A DNA stretch of 64,000 bases from Shewanella mesophila (GTDB lineage: Bacteria; Pseudomonadota; Gammaproteobacteria; Enterobacterales; Shewanellaceae): the NCBI RefSeq assembly GCF_019457515.1, contig NZ_CP080421.1:1736001-1800000 (forward strand). Reading direction: 5' to 3'. Position 1 is the stretch's first letter, and each line of letters starts with the position of its first letter. Under the pieces are notes generated by a model. It ran no database searches, was not told the origin of the DNA, and saw only the letters and a list, made by a program, of their open reading frames with translations. Made by a program: the position numbers and the translations under genes. Positions 1 to 8,223 of the stretch are shown here, in pieces.

Positions 1-224
<224 letters not shown>

Positions 225-347
225 TACAACCCAAAAGGGTTTCTAACTAAGTGAATACTTAGCGAAAGAATACAGCCACTTGATTTAGTGTGACTCAATT
301 TTAAAACTTCCTGCTTAGGCGGGAACAGCTTTCTAAATTTCCAATTT

Positions 348-466
348 TGTCTGGAAACCATAGCATTGTGGCACCACCTGATCCCATCCCGAACTCAGAA
401 GTGAAACGCAATCGCGCCGATGGTAGTGTGGGGTCTCCCCATGTGAGAGTAGGTCATTTCCAGGCG
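348..466 (+). rRNA. 5S ribosomal RNA
   Basis: This ~119-base segment has the conserved 5S core: the loop-B/C sequence ccgaactcagaagtgaaac near 390, the gccgatggtagtgtggggtc block near 416 and the agagtagg box at 445-452. The two ends (tgtctgg at 348 and ccaggc at 460) pair to form the terminal helix. The end points are set from that helix. Distal parts of this gene reappear in degraded form in the tandem repeats downstream. Confidence 0.93.
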
Positions 467-494
467 CCTAATTATTCTCGAAAGAGAGTCGATA

Positions 495-524
495 AATCCC
501 CAGCACTTTGTGTTGGGGATTTTT
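495..524 (+). terminator. Rho-independent terminator of the rRNA operon (copy 1)
   Basis: Twelve-base arms (aatccccagcac at 495-506 and gtgttggggatt at 510-521, one G-U pair) enclose a 3-base loop and run into a T tract. It lies ~30 bases past the 5S end, the expected place for the rrn terminator. Confidence 0.88.
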
Positions 525-719
525 CGTTTAACCGGTTTGAAATGACGACTCGAAGATGGGGAAGTAAATAGTCCGAATGTAGTGAGGCTCAAACCCATGT
601 AGAGTAGGGTGAAGCGTCTGCGCTTATCAAGCGCAGCTTGATGCTGGAGCTGAACGCGGAGAGCTAGCTCGAAGCTGACCATTTCCAGACGCCTAACACT
701 TCTCGAAAGAGAGTCGATA

Positions 720-750
720 AATCCCCAGCACTTTGTGTTGGGGATTTTTT
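720..750 (+). terminator. Rho-independent terminator, copy 2 in the tandem array
   Basis: Exact repeat of the 495-524 hairpin with one extra T in the tract. Any transcript reading through copy 1 would meet it 225 bases later. Confidence 0.8.
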
Positions 751-945
751 CGTTTAACCGGTTTGAAATGACGACTCGAAGATGGGGAAGTAAATAGTCC
801 GAATGTAGTGAGGCTCAAACCCATGTAGAGTAGGGTGAAGCGTCTGCGCTTATCAAGCGCAGCTTGATGCTGGAGCTGAACGCGGAGAGCTAGCTCGAAG
901 CTGACCATTTCCAGGCGCCTAACACTTCTCGTAAGAGAGTCGATA

Positions 946-976
946 AATCCCCAGCACTTTGTGTTGGGGATTTTTT
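946..976 (+). terminator. Rho-independent terminator, copy 3 in the tandem array
   Basis: Third copy of the same hairpin and T tract, 226 bases after copy 2. It is the last intact part of the array; the unit is cut off about 44 bases later by the element at 1021. Confidence 0.8.
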
Positions 977-1020
977 CGTTTAACAGCTTTTGAAATGACC
1001 ACTCGAACATGGGGAAGTAA

Positions 1021-1350
1021 TACCAATTATACCAATCAGTATAAAGATATGATCGCTAAGCGAGAATTTAGCGCTTATGAGGCAAGGCCCTTAATTGCTC
1101 CTGCATTAAGGGCATTCACAACATCCCTGTTGATTGCAACGAGTGAAGAGCATAGTTGTTCTACGGTCAAACTCGTTAATACAGCATCGAAAGCGCTAAA
1201 ACTCGCCTGTTAGGCGTGTTTTTGGCTTCCTACTTCTGCGTTGAATGGTCTCACAAGGGAGCAACTATTCCATCGTTCATTCGCCTTGGATTAGTTGCCA
1301 AAAAACACGCTGAGTAGATCACTTTCTTATACTCATTGGTACTAATGGCA
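1021..1350. mobile_element. MITE-like element, ~330 bp, with ~45 bp imperfect terminal inverted repeats
   Basis: The left end (taccaattataccaatcag) and the reverse complement of the right end (tgccattagtaccaatgag) match over about 45 bases with a few mismatches, continuing into tataa..gatc..ctaagcg / tataa..gatc..ctcagcg. The left boundary is supported independently: the flanking tandem repeat is identical to its siblings up to ~1020 and then diverges. Internal inverted repeats add structure: gcccttaa/ttaagggc at 1087-1113 and gcgtgttttt-ggc/gccaaaaaacacgc at 1214-1226 and 1297-1310. No coding sequence is credible inside and I could not fix a target duplication. A non-autonomous transposable element is the best reading; a structured non-mobile repeat is the alternative. 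Confidence 0.7.
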
Positions 1351-1399
1351 TCGCCTAAAATTATCGATATCAGCAATCAAACCGTGATTGCTAGCCACT

Positions 1400-2302
1400 T
1401 TATTTTGAAAAGAGTTTCTCTTCTAATGTTCGCCCACGTTGTATCGTTCTATAAGTCCAACCTTGCACCGAGAACAGTTCGAGTAATGCCATTTCAAACT
1501 CAAAACTTTTAGCTAAATTATAATGTACAACAAACTCATTATATTGAGCTGCTTTTACGTTTTTGACTTGTGGCCATTGCGATAGTGTTTCCATAAGATG
1601 GGCACTATCGCACTGCTGCATCACTAAGGTTAAGTAATCGTCCGCTTGATTGTCCTGTATTGATACCGATTGATTAAGCATGCCTTTGTCTAGGTAAAGC
1701 ACCTTGTCACATAGTTTTTCGAGTTCATCGAGATTATGCGAACTAATTACAAAGGTGGTTTCATTTGAGTGAGAGCGGACGAGCTCTCTGATCGCTTTAG
1801 CATTAGCGGGATCTAGTCCCGCAGTGGGCTCATCTAACAATACCAGTTGTGGTGAGCCTATTAATGCTTGTGCTATTGAGATTCGTTTACTCATTCCATG
1901 ACTCAGCGACAGAGGCTTTTGGTTTGCCGTTTCACTAAGACCCACTAGGTCGAGTACACGTTGACATTCAGCCTTAGCACCTTGAGTGTCAAATCCTTGT
2001 AATTGCGCAAATAGGATCAACTGGGCTTGTACGGTTAAATTGGGATCGAGACGGGCATCTTGTGGCAGTGCGGAGACTTTTCCTAATAGGGGAGTACTTC
2101 CTGGTCGATGTCCCAAGATCGTTATCTCACCCTCTGTTGGTGCGATATAACCACATAATAAAGAGAATAATGTCGTTTTACCTGCCCCATTAGGGCCAAC
2201 GAGCGCGACGGCCTGACCTGGAACAATATCAAAACTCACTTGGTTTAGCGCTTGTTTACTGCCATATGATTTGCTGACATTTTGACAACTGATGATATTC
2301 AT
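1400..2302 (-). CDS. ABC transporter ATP-binding protein (CcmA/NosF-like)
   Basis: This 300-residue protein is the ATPase of an ABC-2 type exporter. It has a Walker A motif GPNGAGKT at residues 36-43, a Q-loop region near 80, a signature reading LSHGMS rather than LSGGQ near 133, Walker B LVLLDEPTAGLD near 155-166 and the switch-histidine segment VISSHN. About 90 residues follow the ATPase core, as is common in NosF/CcmA relatives. The ATG overlaps the permease stop by 4 bases (ATGA), so the two are translationally coupled and almost certainly form one transporter. Substrate cannot be told from sequence; NosF-like ATPases serve copper loading, but no nos genes are nearby. Confidence 0.88.
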   Translation of the reverse strand: MNIISCQNVSKSYGSKQALNQVSFDIVPGQAVALVGPNGAGKTTLFSLLCGYIAPTEGEITILGHRPGSTPLLGKVSALPQDARLDPNLTVQAQLILFAQLQGFDTQGAKAECQRVLDLVGLSETANQKPLSLSHGMSKRISIAQALIGSPQLVLLDEPTAGLDPANAKAIRELVRSHSNETTFVISSHNLDELEKLCDKVLYLDKGMLNQSVSIQDNQADDYLTLVMQQCDSAHLMETLSQWPQVKNVKAAQYNEFVVHYNLAKSFEFEMALLELFSVQGWTYRTIQRGRTLEEKLFSK

Positions 2303-3135
2303 ATTGCAATCCTCGCCATGTAGGTACGTCCTAATAACAGCAATATTGCTGCTTGAATCAATGGAATGGCGGCAATGGGTAGGCTGCTAAAACCATGGGT
2401 ATTGATCATCATTGATAGCTGGGCACCGGGTACTATCCACTGTAAAACAGCGCTTAAACTGGGGAGGTAGTAGTTAATAATGCCATTAACTATGGATATT
2501 CCGGCAAGTAGTAAGATGGCGTATATCGTTGCTTGACGTGCCGAATTTGCATATAGCGACAATATTGCCATTAACGCCGTGTAGGGTAGGAGGACAATCA
2601 TGATGTTAACGAAAATAAACAGTGATGATCCCACGGCTGAAGGCAGTAAGTTGGGATCTCTGTAGGCGATTAACAACAGTGTGGCGAATAGGGTAAAGGC
2701 TAATAATATCGCTTGAATAAACAGATAGCCGGCGACGCGGCCAAAAAACAGCGTATCTCGGTTGGCTCTGAGCGTGAGAAAGCGAAAAGTACCACGAGTT
2801 TTGTCCGATGCAAACTGATCGGCAGTCACAAAAATACTAAATAACGGAAACAGATAAAGCGCTGCCACCCATAAAATAGCCATCTCCGCGACTTTCCATG
2901 AGAACAACTCACTGACGGAAGATTCACCAAATAACGCACTGAGTAATTGCTTAAAATCTGGCGAAAACAGATAGACTGAGGCGTGTTTTACGGGGTACCA
3001 AAGGATTAAAAACCAAACTAAAGCGAAGGCCGCAAGTGCGACTAATCCTCTAGTGCTGAATAAGATTTTTTTGAGTTCAAACTTGGCTAATAATATCGCG
3101 CCCGAGAGTGAACTTCGAGGGGTAACGGTTTTCAA
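2299..3135 (-). CDS. ABC-2 type transporter permease
   Basis: This 278-residue protein is highly hydrophobic with about six predicted membrane spans, starting near residues 28-46 and recurring to the C-terminus. A large loop containing the charged segment TADQFASDKTRGTFRFLTLR follows span 2, a feature of ABC-2/NosY-type permeases in which ASDK(T)RGT is typical. The start is TTG at 3135, preceded by an AAGGG-like ribosome site about 10 bases upstream. It is the first gene of a two-gene operon with the ATPase. No substrate is inferred. Confidence 0.82.
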   Translation of the reverse strand: MKTVTPRSSLSGAILLAKFELKKILFSTRGLVALAAFALVWFLILWYPVKHASVYLFSPDFKQLLSALFGESSVSELFSWKVAEMAILWVAALYLFPLFSIFVTADQFASDKTRGTFRFLTLRANRDTLFFGRVAGYLFIQAILLAFTLFATLLLIAYRDPNLLPSAVGSSLFIFVNIMIVLLPYTALMAILSLYANSARQATIYAILLLAGISIVNGIINYYLPSLSAVLQWIVPGAQLSMMINTHGFSSLPIAAIPLIQAAILLLLGRTYMARIAI

Positions 3136-3219
3136 TGATAAATCCCTTTTTTGAAATTAATAGGGCTAGCTTAACACTTGTTATTTGTATAAGTTGCAGC
3201 AGTGCATGTCAGATTGTCT

Positions 3220-3870
3220 CTAAATGTTACTCGTTAGTGTAGAGACCAATTGTTTTAGTTCTGCAACCTCTTGTTCGAGTCGATTTACCCTTTCGGTAAG
3301 TGAATCTTGTGGCTGTTCATGCCCAGTAGCGCTATTTAGCGATGGTGTTTCCGTTTGGATTTGCTCCGAAGTTTCACTCAATAGCTCAATAAAACGACAC
3401 TCTCTTTTTCCGGGTTCTCTTGGCAGCTGGCGTACCAAAGGTTCTGTCATCTCAGACAATGCCGTGAGTGCATGTTCAACTTCGGTGACATCGCTAAAGG
3501 CGTGAAGGCGATTACTGCGAGTTCGCAATTCCCCTGGTGTTTGCGCTCCCCGTAGTAGTAGCAAGCAGATAATGGCTACCTGTGCGGAACTCAACTGCAA
3601 TGCGCTGAATTCAGTGTTGCAGAATCGATGTTTGTATTTTACGACACGGGAACCAAAACCGCTTTGTTCTGAAATGAGTCGCTTTTTGTTGAGAGAGTCG
3701 ATCGTCGCTTGTACCTCCGATTCGGTGTAATTAACCACAGGCTCTCGGCTGGATTTTTGATTGCAGGCTAAGGTTAAACCGTTAAGCGAAAGGGGATATT
3801 GTTCTGGTGTGGTTCTCTCTTTTTCTAACAGACAACCGATAACACGTGCTTCGTGAGAGGTAAGTTTCAT
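3220..3870 (-). CDS. yceH: YceH family protein (DUF480 / UPF0502)
   Basis: The 216-residue protein opens with [20 protein letters not shown], the hallmark start of the YceH family, followed by two winged-helix-like modules ([20 protein letters not shown] around 25-45, and a second one near 95-150) and a C-terminal coiled coil ([19 protein letters not shown]). The fold suggests a DNA- or protein-binding regulator, but the function of YceH is not established. It is monocistronic: the upstream gene ends in its own terminator at 3891-3926. Confidence 0.9.
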   Translation of the reverse strand: MKLTSHEARVIGCLLEKERTTPEQYPLSLNGLTLACNQKSSREPVVNYTESEVQATIDSLNKKRLISEQSGFGSRVVKYKHRFCNTEFSALQLSSAQVAIICLLLLRGAQTPGELRTRSNRLHAFSDVTEVEHALTALSEMTEPLVRQLPREPGKRECRFIELLSETSEQIQTETPSLNSATGHEQPQDSLTERVNRLEQEVAELKQLVSTLTSNI

Positions 3871-3890
3871 TTCAGTAAAAGTATCCGCAT

Positions 3891-3926
3891 AAAAAAAGCA
3901 TAGCTTGTTATAACAGAGCTATGCTT
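3891..3926 (-). terminator. Rho-independent terminator of the cvfB-like gene
   Basis: Read leftward, aagcatagct and agctatgctt form a perfect 10-bp stem (3917-3926 with 3896-3905) around an 11-base loop, followed by a run of Ts. It separates the gene at 4004-4840 from yceH. Confidence 0.85.
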
Positions 3927-4003
3927 CTATGCAAAGGCAATCGACAAAGTCAGTGGGCTACTGACTAGTAACTGCCCAGTTTTTCAACTAACAGCTTTGG
4001 CTA

Positions 4004-4840
4004 TTACTCTTCAACTAATCGAATACCATCTTGTTCGATAGTGATTTTCTGTAGTTTATACAGGCCACCAATGCTTTTCTTAAAGGCTTTTTTACTCATA
4101 GCCAGTTCAGCATAGATCACTTCTGCATCGGTTTTGTCGGTAAGAGGCAAAAATCCGCCCGCTTGCTTTAGCTTGATAATAATCGTATTGGCATGCTTAT
4201 CAAGTTCCTCTTTTGCACCGCGTTGAAGCACGAGATCTATCTTATCGTCACTTCTGACACGTTTAACGAATCCTTTTACTCGTTGGCCAAAACGCAGATC
4301 GCGAAACACTTCATTTTTATAGATAACGCCCCAGTGACTATTATCAACAATGGCTTTATAGCCGAGATCTGTAGTGCCGCCAATGATCAGACTCACTTCT
4401 TGGCCATTACGATATGGCGGCGGCGTTTTGTCTAAAAACTTATCGACTTTAGAAGAGGCGACAATACGCTCGTCGGCATGGTTAACATCGACATAGACTA
4501 AATACGAACGACCGACTTCAATCTCTTTGTGCTGCTCACCGAAGGGTAAGAATAGATCTTTATCGAGTCCCCAATCGAGAAACGCACCAAATGGACCCGT
4601 TGCAATGCATTTAAGATAGGCAAATTGGCCCACTTGAACTTTAGGGATCTTGGTGGTGGCAATCACCTTATCTTCAGAATCAAGATAGAGAAATACCTCT
4701 ACATTATCGCCAATTTCAAACTGTTTTGGCGCGACCTTTCTTGGTAATAATACTTGGCCTAATTCATGGGCATTAAGGTACACACCAAAATCGACTTGCT
4801 TAACGATCTCGAGGGTACAGGATTTTCCTATCTCAATCAT
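4004..4840 (-). CDS. cvfB: CvfB-like S1-domain RNA-binding protein
   Basis: The protein resembles the CvfB/YitL family: several S1-type OB-fold modules (a first near residues 1-60 with VKQVDFGVYLNA, a second with VGQFAYLKCIATGPFGAFLDWG, a third near 140-205) and a winged-helix-like C-terminal region (FLPLTDKTDAEVIYAELAMSKKAFKKSIG). Family members bind RNA and affect virulence-factor expression in Staphylococcus; the role in gammaproteobacteria is undefined. A longer frame opens with TTG at 4867, but a good -10 box at 4880-4885 would put that codon almost at the transcript's 5' end. The ATG at 4840, preceded by a tagaga ribosome-site-like stretch, gives the usual family length of ~278 residues. 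Confidence 0.82.
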   Translation of the reverse strand: MIEIGKSCTLEIVKQVDFGVYLNAHELGQVLLPRKVAPKQFEIGDNVEVFLYLDSEDKVIATTKIPKVQVGQFAYLKCIATGPFGAFLDWGLDKDLFLPFGEQHKEIEVGRSYLVYVDVNHADERIVASSKVDKFLDKTPPPYRNGQEVSLIIGGTTDLGYKAIVDNSHWGVIYKNEVFRDLRFGQRVKGFVKRVRSDDKIDLVLQRGAKEELDKHANTIIIKLKQAGGFLPLTDKTDAEVIYAELAMSKKAFKKSIGGLYKLQKITIEQDGIRLVEE

Positions 4841-4867
4841 GGGATTCTCTATGGTATTGACTAACAA

Positions 4868-5273
4868 CTTCGACAGCGGATTATAGTGGAATTTTGGTTA
4901 AGATGCTGTAGCTCCAACTGGTTTAAAGCGTTTTTTTTTAATTGAATAAAATCATAACGATCATTGACAGAAAAACTCGGATATCTTTGTCGGAAAATGT
5001 GCAATACAGATCGTAATCTATTAATGTGTTATTCATGCTTGCAATTAGGTAATTTCAAGGGTTTAATTGCGCGCCTTTTTTTACTAACTCATTTGCTAAA
5101 TTGAGGCGATAAAATGACGGGGACTCGGAGGACTAACTTCGATAGCTGACACCCAAAAATGGTGTTGATATTGTGGCTTATGTATTAGATAAGGCGTGAT
5201 ATTGGATAACATTCATGTGTTGGTAAGCATTTAGCTTGCTGAATATAAATGTAAATAGACAGGTTGAGAGAAT
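4868..5273. other. 406 bp divergent intergenic region between cvfB-like gene and speA
   Basis: No gene is visible. Besides the cvfB promoter, the plus strand contains a weak 7-bp stem (gcaatta 5041-5047 with taattgc 5064-5070) followed by gcgcc and seven Ts, which could act as a leader terminator or attenuator for speA. A smaller hairpin lies near 5150-5167 (acacc/ggtgt). The length suggests a long, possibly regulated speA leader; this is inference. Confidence 0.4.
4880..4908 (-). promoter_or_regulatory. Likely promoter of the cvfB-like gene
   Basis: On the minus strand a perfect TATAAT (4880-4885) sits 40 bases before the ATG. The -35 region at about 4903-4908 is poor, so this rests on the -10 box alone. 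Confidence 0.4.
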
Positions 5274-7187
5274 ATGAGTAATTGGTCTATTAAAGATGCT
5301 TATGCTGGATATAACGTAAATTACTGGAGCTCTGGGCTCTATGGCATAAGTGAGGCCGGTGAGGTGACGGTGTCCCCCGATCCGAGTCATCCTGAGTACA
5401 GTATTGGTTTAAATGAACTAGCAAAAGATATGGTTAAGTCTGGCGTGGCTTTACCAGTACTAGTACGATTTCCACAGATCTTGCATCATAGAGTTAACAG
5501 CCTCTGTAATGCGTTTAATCAAGCGATTCAAAAGTACGATTATCAATCCGATTATCTACTTGTGTATCCAATTAAGGTTAATCAGCAGCAAACTGTTGTT
5601 GAAGAGATTTTGGCGAGTCAAGTCTCTAAAGAAGTACCCCAGTTAGGTTTAGAGGCGGGAAGTAAGCCTGAACTTATGGCGGTACTTGCTATGGCGCAAA
5701 AAGCTAGCTCAGTGATCATCTGTAACGGCTATAAAGATGTTGAGTATATTCGTCTTGCCTTGATTGGCGAAAAGCTAGGGCACAGCGTCTACATAGTGCT
5801 AGAAAAGCTATCTGAGCTAAAAGTGGTGCTTGAAGAAGCCAAGAAGCTTGGCGTAACGCCACGTCTTGGCTTGCGTGTGCGCTTGGCATTCCAGGGCAAA
5901 GGCAAGTGGCAAGCGAGCGGCGGTGAAAAGTCTAAGTTTGGGCTATCTGCGGCGCAAGTGTTGAATGTAATCGACTCGCTCAAAGAGCAGCAAATGCTAG
6001 ATTGTTTGCAATTATTGCATTTTCACTTGGGTTCTCAAATTGCCAATATTCGCGATATTCGTAGTGGCGTAAGTGAAGCGGGTCGCTTCTACTGTGAATT
6101 ACAAAAACTGGGTGCTAACGTCAAGTGTTTTGATGTGGGCGGTGGTTTGGCTGTCGATTATGATGGGACACGTAGTCAAAGCAGTAATTCGATGAACTAT
6201 GGTTTAACTGAGTACGCCAATAACATCGTCAGCGTTTTACGTGACATGTGTACTGAGCATGAGCAGCCCATGCCCAGACTGATCTCGGAATCGGGTCGCT
6301 ATTTAACGGCGCATCACGCCGTGTTGATTACCGATGTTATCGGTACCGAAGCCTACAAATCTGAAGATATCGATGCGCCAAGTGAAGAAGCACCACAGCA
6401 ACTTCAAAACATGTGGCAGTCTTGGACTGAAGTAAGCGCGAGAGCCGATCAGCGTGCGCTAATCGAAATTTATCATGATGTACAAAGTGACTTAGCGGAA
6501 GTTCATTCACTTTTTGCTTTGGGCCAGATGAGCTTGAACGATAGAGCCTGGGCTGAGCAGATGAACCTGCGTGTGTGTTATGAGTTAAAAGGTGTGATGA
6601 GTGGTAAGTATCGATTCCATCGCCCTATCATAGATGAGCTTAATGAGAAGCTTGCGGACAAGTTTTTCGTCAATTTCTCCTTGTTCCAGTCATTACCTGA
6701 TGCCTGGGGGATCGATCAAGTATTCCCTGTCATGCCACTCAGTGGTTTAGACAAGGAGCCCGAGCGTCGCGCGGTGATGTTAGATATTACCTGCGATTCT
6801 GACGGTATTGTCGATCAATATGTTGATGGTCAAGGTATCGAAACGACCTTGCCAGTGCCTGCATGGAGCGCGGAAAGCCCTTATCTAATCGGCTTTTTCC
6901 TCGTAGGTGCTTACCAAGAGATATTGGGTGATATGCATAACCTCTTTGGTGATACTAACTCAGCGGTCGTGCGTTTAGATGACGATGGCTTGGTGAACAT
7001 TGAATCCGTTCTCGCTGGCGATACGGTGGCTGATGTGCTGCGTTACGTCAACCTAGATGCAGTATCATTTATGCGAACGTATGAAGAGTTGGTTAATTTA
7101 CATATTCAGGAAGATGAGCGTGCTAACATCCTTGAAGAACTTCAGGTGGGTTTGAAGGGTTATACTTACTTAGAAGATTTTTCCTAA
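5274..7187 (+). CDS. speA: Biosynthetic arginine decarboxylase
   Basis: The 637-residue protein is a PLP-dependent arginine decarboxylase of the alanine-racemase fold (type III). It converts arginine to agmatine. PLP lysine K101 lies in YPIKVNQQ, the phosphate-binding glycine cluster is in [14 protein letters not shown], and the C-terminal substrate cysteine is in LDITCDSDG. Length matches the SpeA family. Two genes downstream lies agmatinase, so together they provide the agmatine route to putrescine. A strong hairpin without a T tract separates speA from the next gene, which suggests partial termination or RNA processing in the operon. Confidence 0.97.
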   Translation: MSNWSIKDAYAGYNVNYWSSGLYGISEAGEVTVSPDPSHPEYSIGLNELAKDMVKSGVALPVLVRFPQILHHRVNSLCNAFNQAIQKYDYQSDYLLVYPIKVNQQQTVVEEILASQVSKEVPQLGLEAGSKPELMAVLAMAQKASSVIICNGYKDVEYIRLALIGEKLGHSVYIVLEKLSELKVVLEEAKKLGVTPRLGLRVRLAFQGKGKWQASGGEKSKFGLSAAQVLNVIDSLKEQQMLDCLQLLHFHLGSQIANIRDIRSGVSEAGRFYCELQKLGANVKCFDVGGGLAVDYDGTRSQSSNSMNYGLTEYANNIVSVLRDMCTEHEQPMPRLISESGRYLTAHHAVLITDVIGTEAYKSEDIDAPSEEAPQQLQNMWQSWTEVSARADQRALIEIYHDVQSDLAEVHSLFALGQMSLNDRAWAEQMNLRVCYELKGVMSGKYRFHRPIIDELNEKLADKFFVNFSLFQSLPDAWGIDQVFPVMPLSGLDKEPERRAVMLDITCDSDGIVDQYVDGQGIETTLPVPAWSAESPYLIGFFLVGAYQEILGDMHNLFGDTNSAVVRLDDDGLVNIESVLAGDTVADVLRYVNLDAVSFMRTYEELVNLHIQEDERANILEELQVGLKGYTYLEDFS

Positions 7188-7216
7188 AGGGTGATCTGTT
7201 TTAGAGTAAAGTGATA

Positions 7217-7250
7217 AAAGCCAGCTTTGAGTAGCCTCAAAGCTGGCTTT
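7217..7250 (+). terminator. Strong hairpin between speA and the AdoMet decarboxylase gene
   Basis: Fourteen-base perfect arms (7217-7230 and 7237-7250, core gccagctttga) enclose a 6-base loop. The downstream base run is aaacc, not a T tract; reading leftward there are also few Ts. It could be a leaky terminator, an mRNA-stabilising 3' structure for speA, or an RNase processing site. Confidence 0.55.
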
Positions 7251-7284
7251 AAACCGTCTGATGATACAGGAGTGACATTCATCG

Positions 7285-8211
7285 ATGTTTTTTGAAGGTG
7301 CAGAGAAACGTATTGAGATTGTTGTTGATGAGTTTACATCCAATCTACGTGAGCTTGGCGATCTGTTTTGGAAAACAGCTTTAGCTAAGGCTGGTGCATC
7401 GGTACTTTCAACAACATCTAACGATTGCTGCGACGCATACGTATTAAGTGAATCTAGTCTGTTTGTCTGGAAAAATAAGATTTTGCTCATCACCTGCGGT
7501 AACACAAGCCTCATTGATACCAGTGTGCAGATCCTAGAATCTGTTGGTGTAAATCATTTAAAATGGTTTAGTTATCAACGCAAAAGTGAGCTTTACGCTC
7601 ATCTGCAGACGAGTCGTTTCGAAGACGATGTCATAAGATTAAAGCAATATATAGATGGCCACGCCTATCGGGTCGGTCATTTAGATGGTCACCATCACTA
7701 CCTATTTTATAGCGAACCATTGCCATCACTGCAGCGATTCAGTGCGTTACAGATGTACCATATAAAAGGCGGCTTGGCTGACTATCTGCTAAGTGAACAA
7801 CAGCATAAGAGCCATATTTTGACTCAACTGCAGTTAGACTCATTGTTGCCTCAGTTTAAGTTCGATGATTGGTTATTTAGCCCCTGCGGTTACTCCATTA
7901 ATGGCATCTATCAAGATGACTATATAACAATGCACATTACGCCTCAGGAGCCCACTTCTTATGTCAGTATTGAAACCAATCTTGCTGACATCCAACGGGT
8001 GTTTAATATATTCTCCTTCATGTTAAATATATTTAACCCTGGTAGCTGGGATGTGATAGGGTTTAACGCGCATTTGCCTGCTGGTGGAATGGGTAGTTCA
8101 GTCCCATTAGCTCAATGCCGTTTAGCGTTGAACAACAAAGATAATCTATACATTACTCAATACAGAGAGCTGGCTTGCGAACAATTAGCTCCTGTTGAAC
8201 TATTACTCTGA
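7285..8211 (+). CDS. speD: S-adenosylmethionine decarboxylase proenzyme, eukaryotic type
   Basis: This 308-residue protein matches the eukaryotic AdoMet decarboxylase family (PF01536), not the short bacterial SpeD. It should self-cleave between E56 and S57 in LSESSLFV, leaving a pyruvoyl group; compare human E67/S68. Other human active-site positions are present: FFEGAEK at 2-8 (human F7, E8, E11), C71 (C82), S204 in PCGYS (S229), F198 (F223) and H217 in HITP (H243). Human E247 aligns with Q221, an unusual change. The product, decarboxylated AdoMet, feeds spermidine synthesis. It lies between speA and speB, 12 bases before the speB ATG, so the operon covers putrescine plus the aminopropyl donor. 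No spermidine synthase lies in the window. Confidence 0.9.
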   Translation: MFFEGAEKRIEIVVDEFTSNLRELGDLFWKTALAKAGASVLSTTSNDCCDAYVLSESSLFVWKNKILLITCGNTSLIDTSVQILESVGVNHLKWFSYQRKSELYAHLQTSRFEDDVIRLKQYIDGHAYRVGHLDGHHHYLFYSEPLPSLQRFSALQMYHIKGGLADYLLSEQQHKSHILTQLQLDSLLPQFKFDDWLFSPCGYSINGIYQDDYITMHITPQEPTSYVSIETNLADIQRVFNIFSFMLNIFNPGSWDVIGFNAHLPAGGMGSSVPLAQCRLALNNKDNLYITQYRELACEQLAPVELLL

Positions 8212-8223
8212 TATGGAACAAGT

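Larger units (their letters stand above)
461..1020 (+). repeat. Tandem repeat of 225/226 bp, ~2.5 copies, derived from 5S tail plus terminator
   Basis: Unit 1 (461-685), unit 2 (686-911) and a truncated unit 3 (912-1020) are nearly identical over their shared length; the one-base difference in period is an extra T after the terminator hairpin of unit 2. Each unit starts with the end of the 5S gene (ccaggcgcc), continues through the rrn-type terminator and then contains a diverged copy of the second half of 5S: 575-608 and 801-834 align with the 5S block at 416-452. Those copies are interrupted before the final ccatttccag by a 70-base insert (609-678, 835-904) carrying a perfect 8-bp hairpin (618-625 with 629-636). 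The array looks like duplicated, decayed 5S genes; the derivation is inference from the alignment. Confidence 0.85.

Noticed and set aside
395..1010. Minus-strand open frames over the 5S gene and tandem repeats (395-682, 693-1010)
   Set aside because: They are antisense to 5S and its repeat copies, share one duplicated protein sequence only because the DNA is duplicated, and have no ribosome sites.
959..1213. Plus-strand 84-codon open frame
   Set aside because: It crosses the boundary between the repeat array and the MITE-like element, so it cannot be an ancestral gene, and no family pattern is seen.
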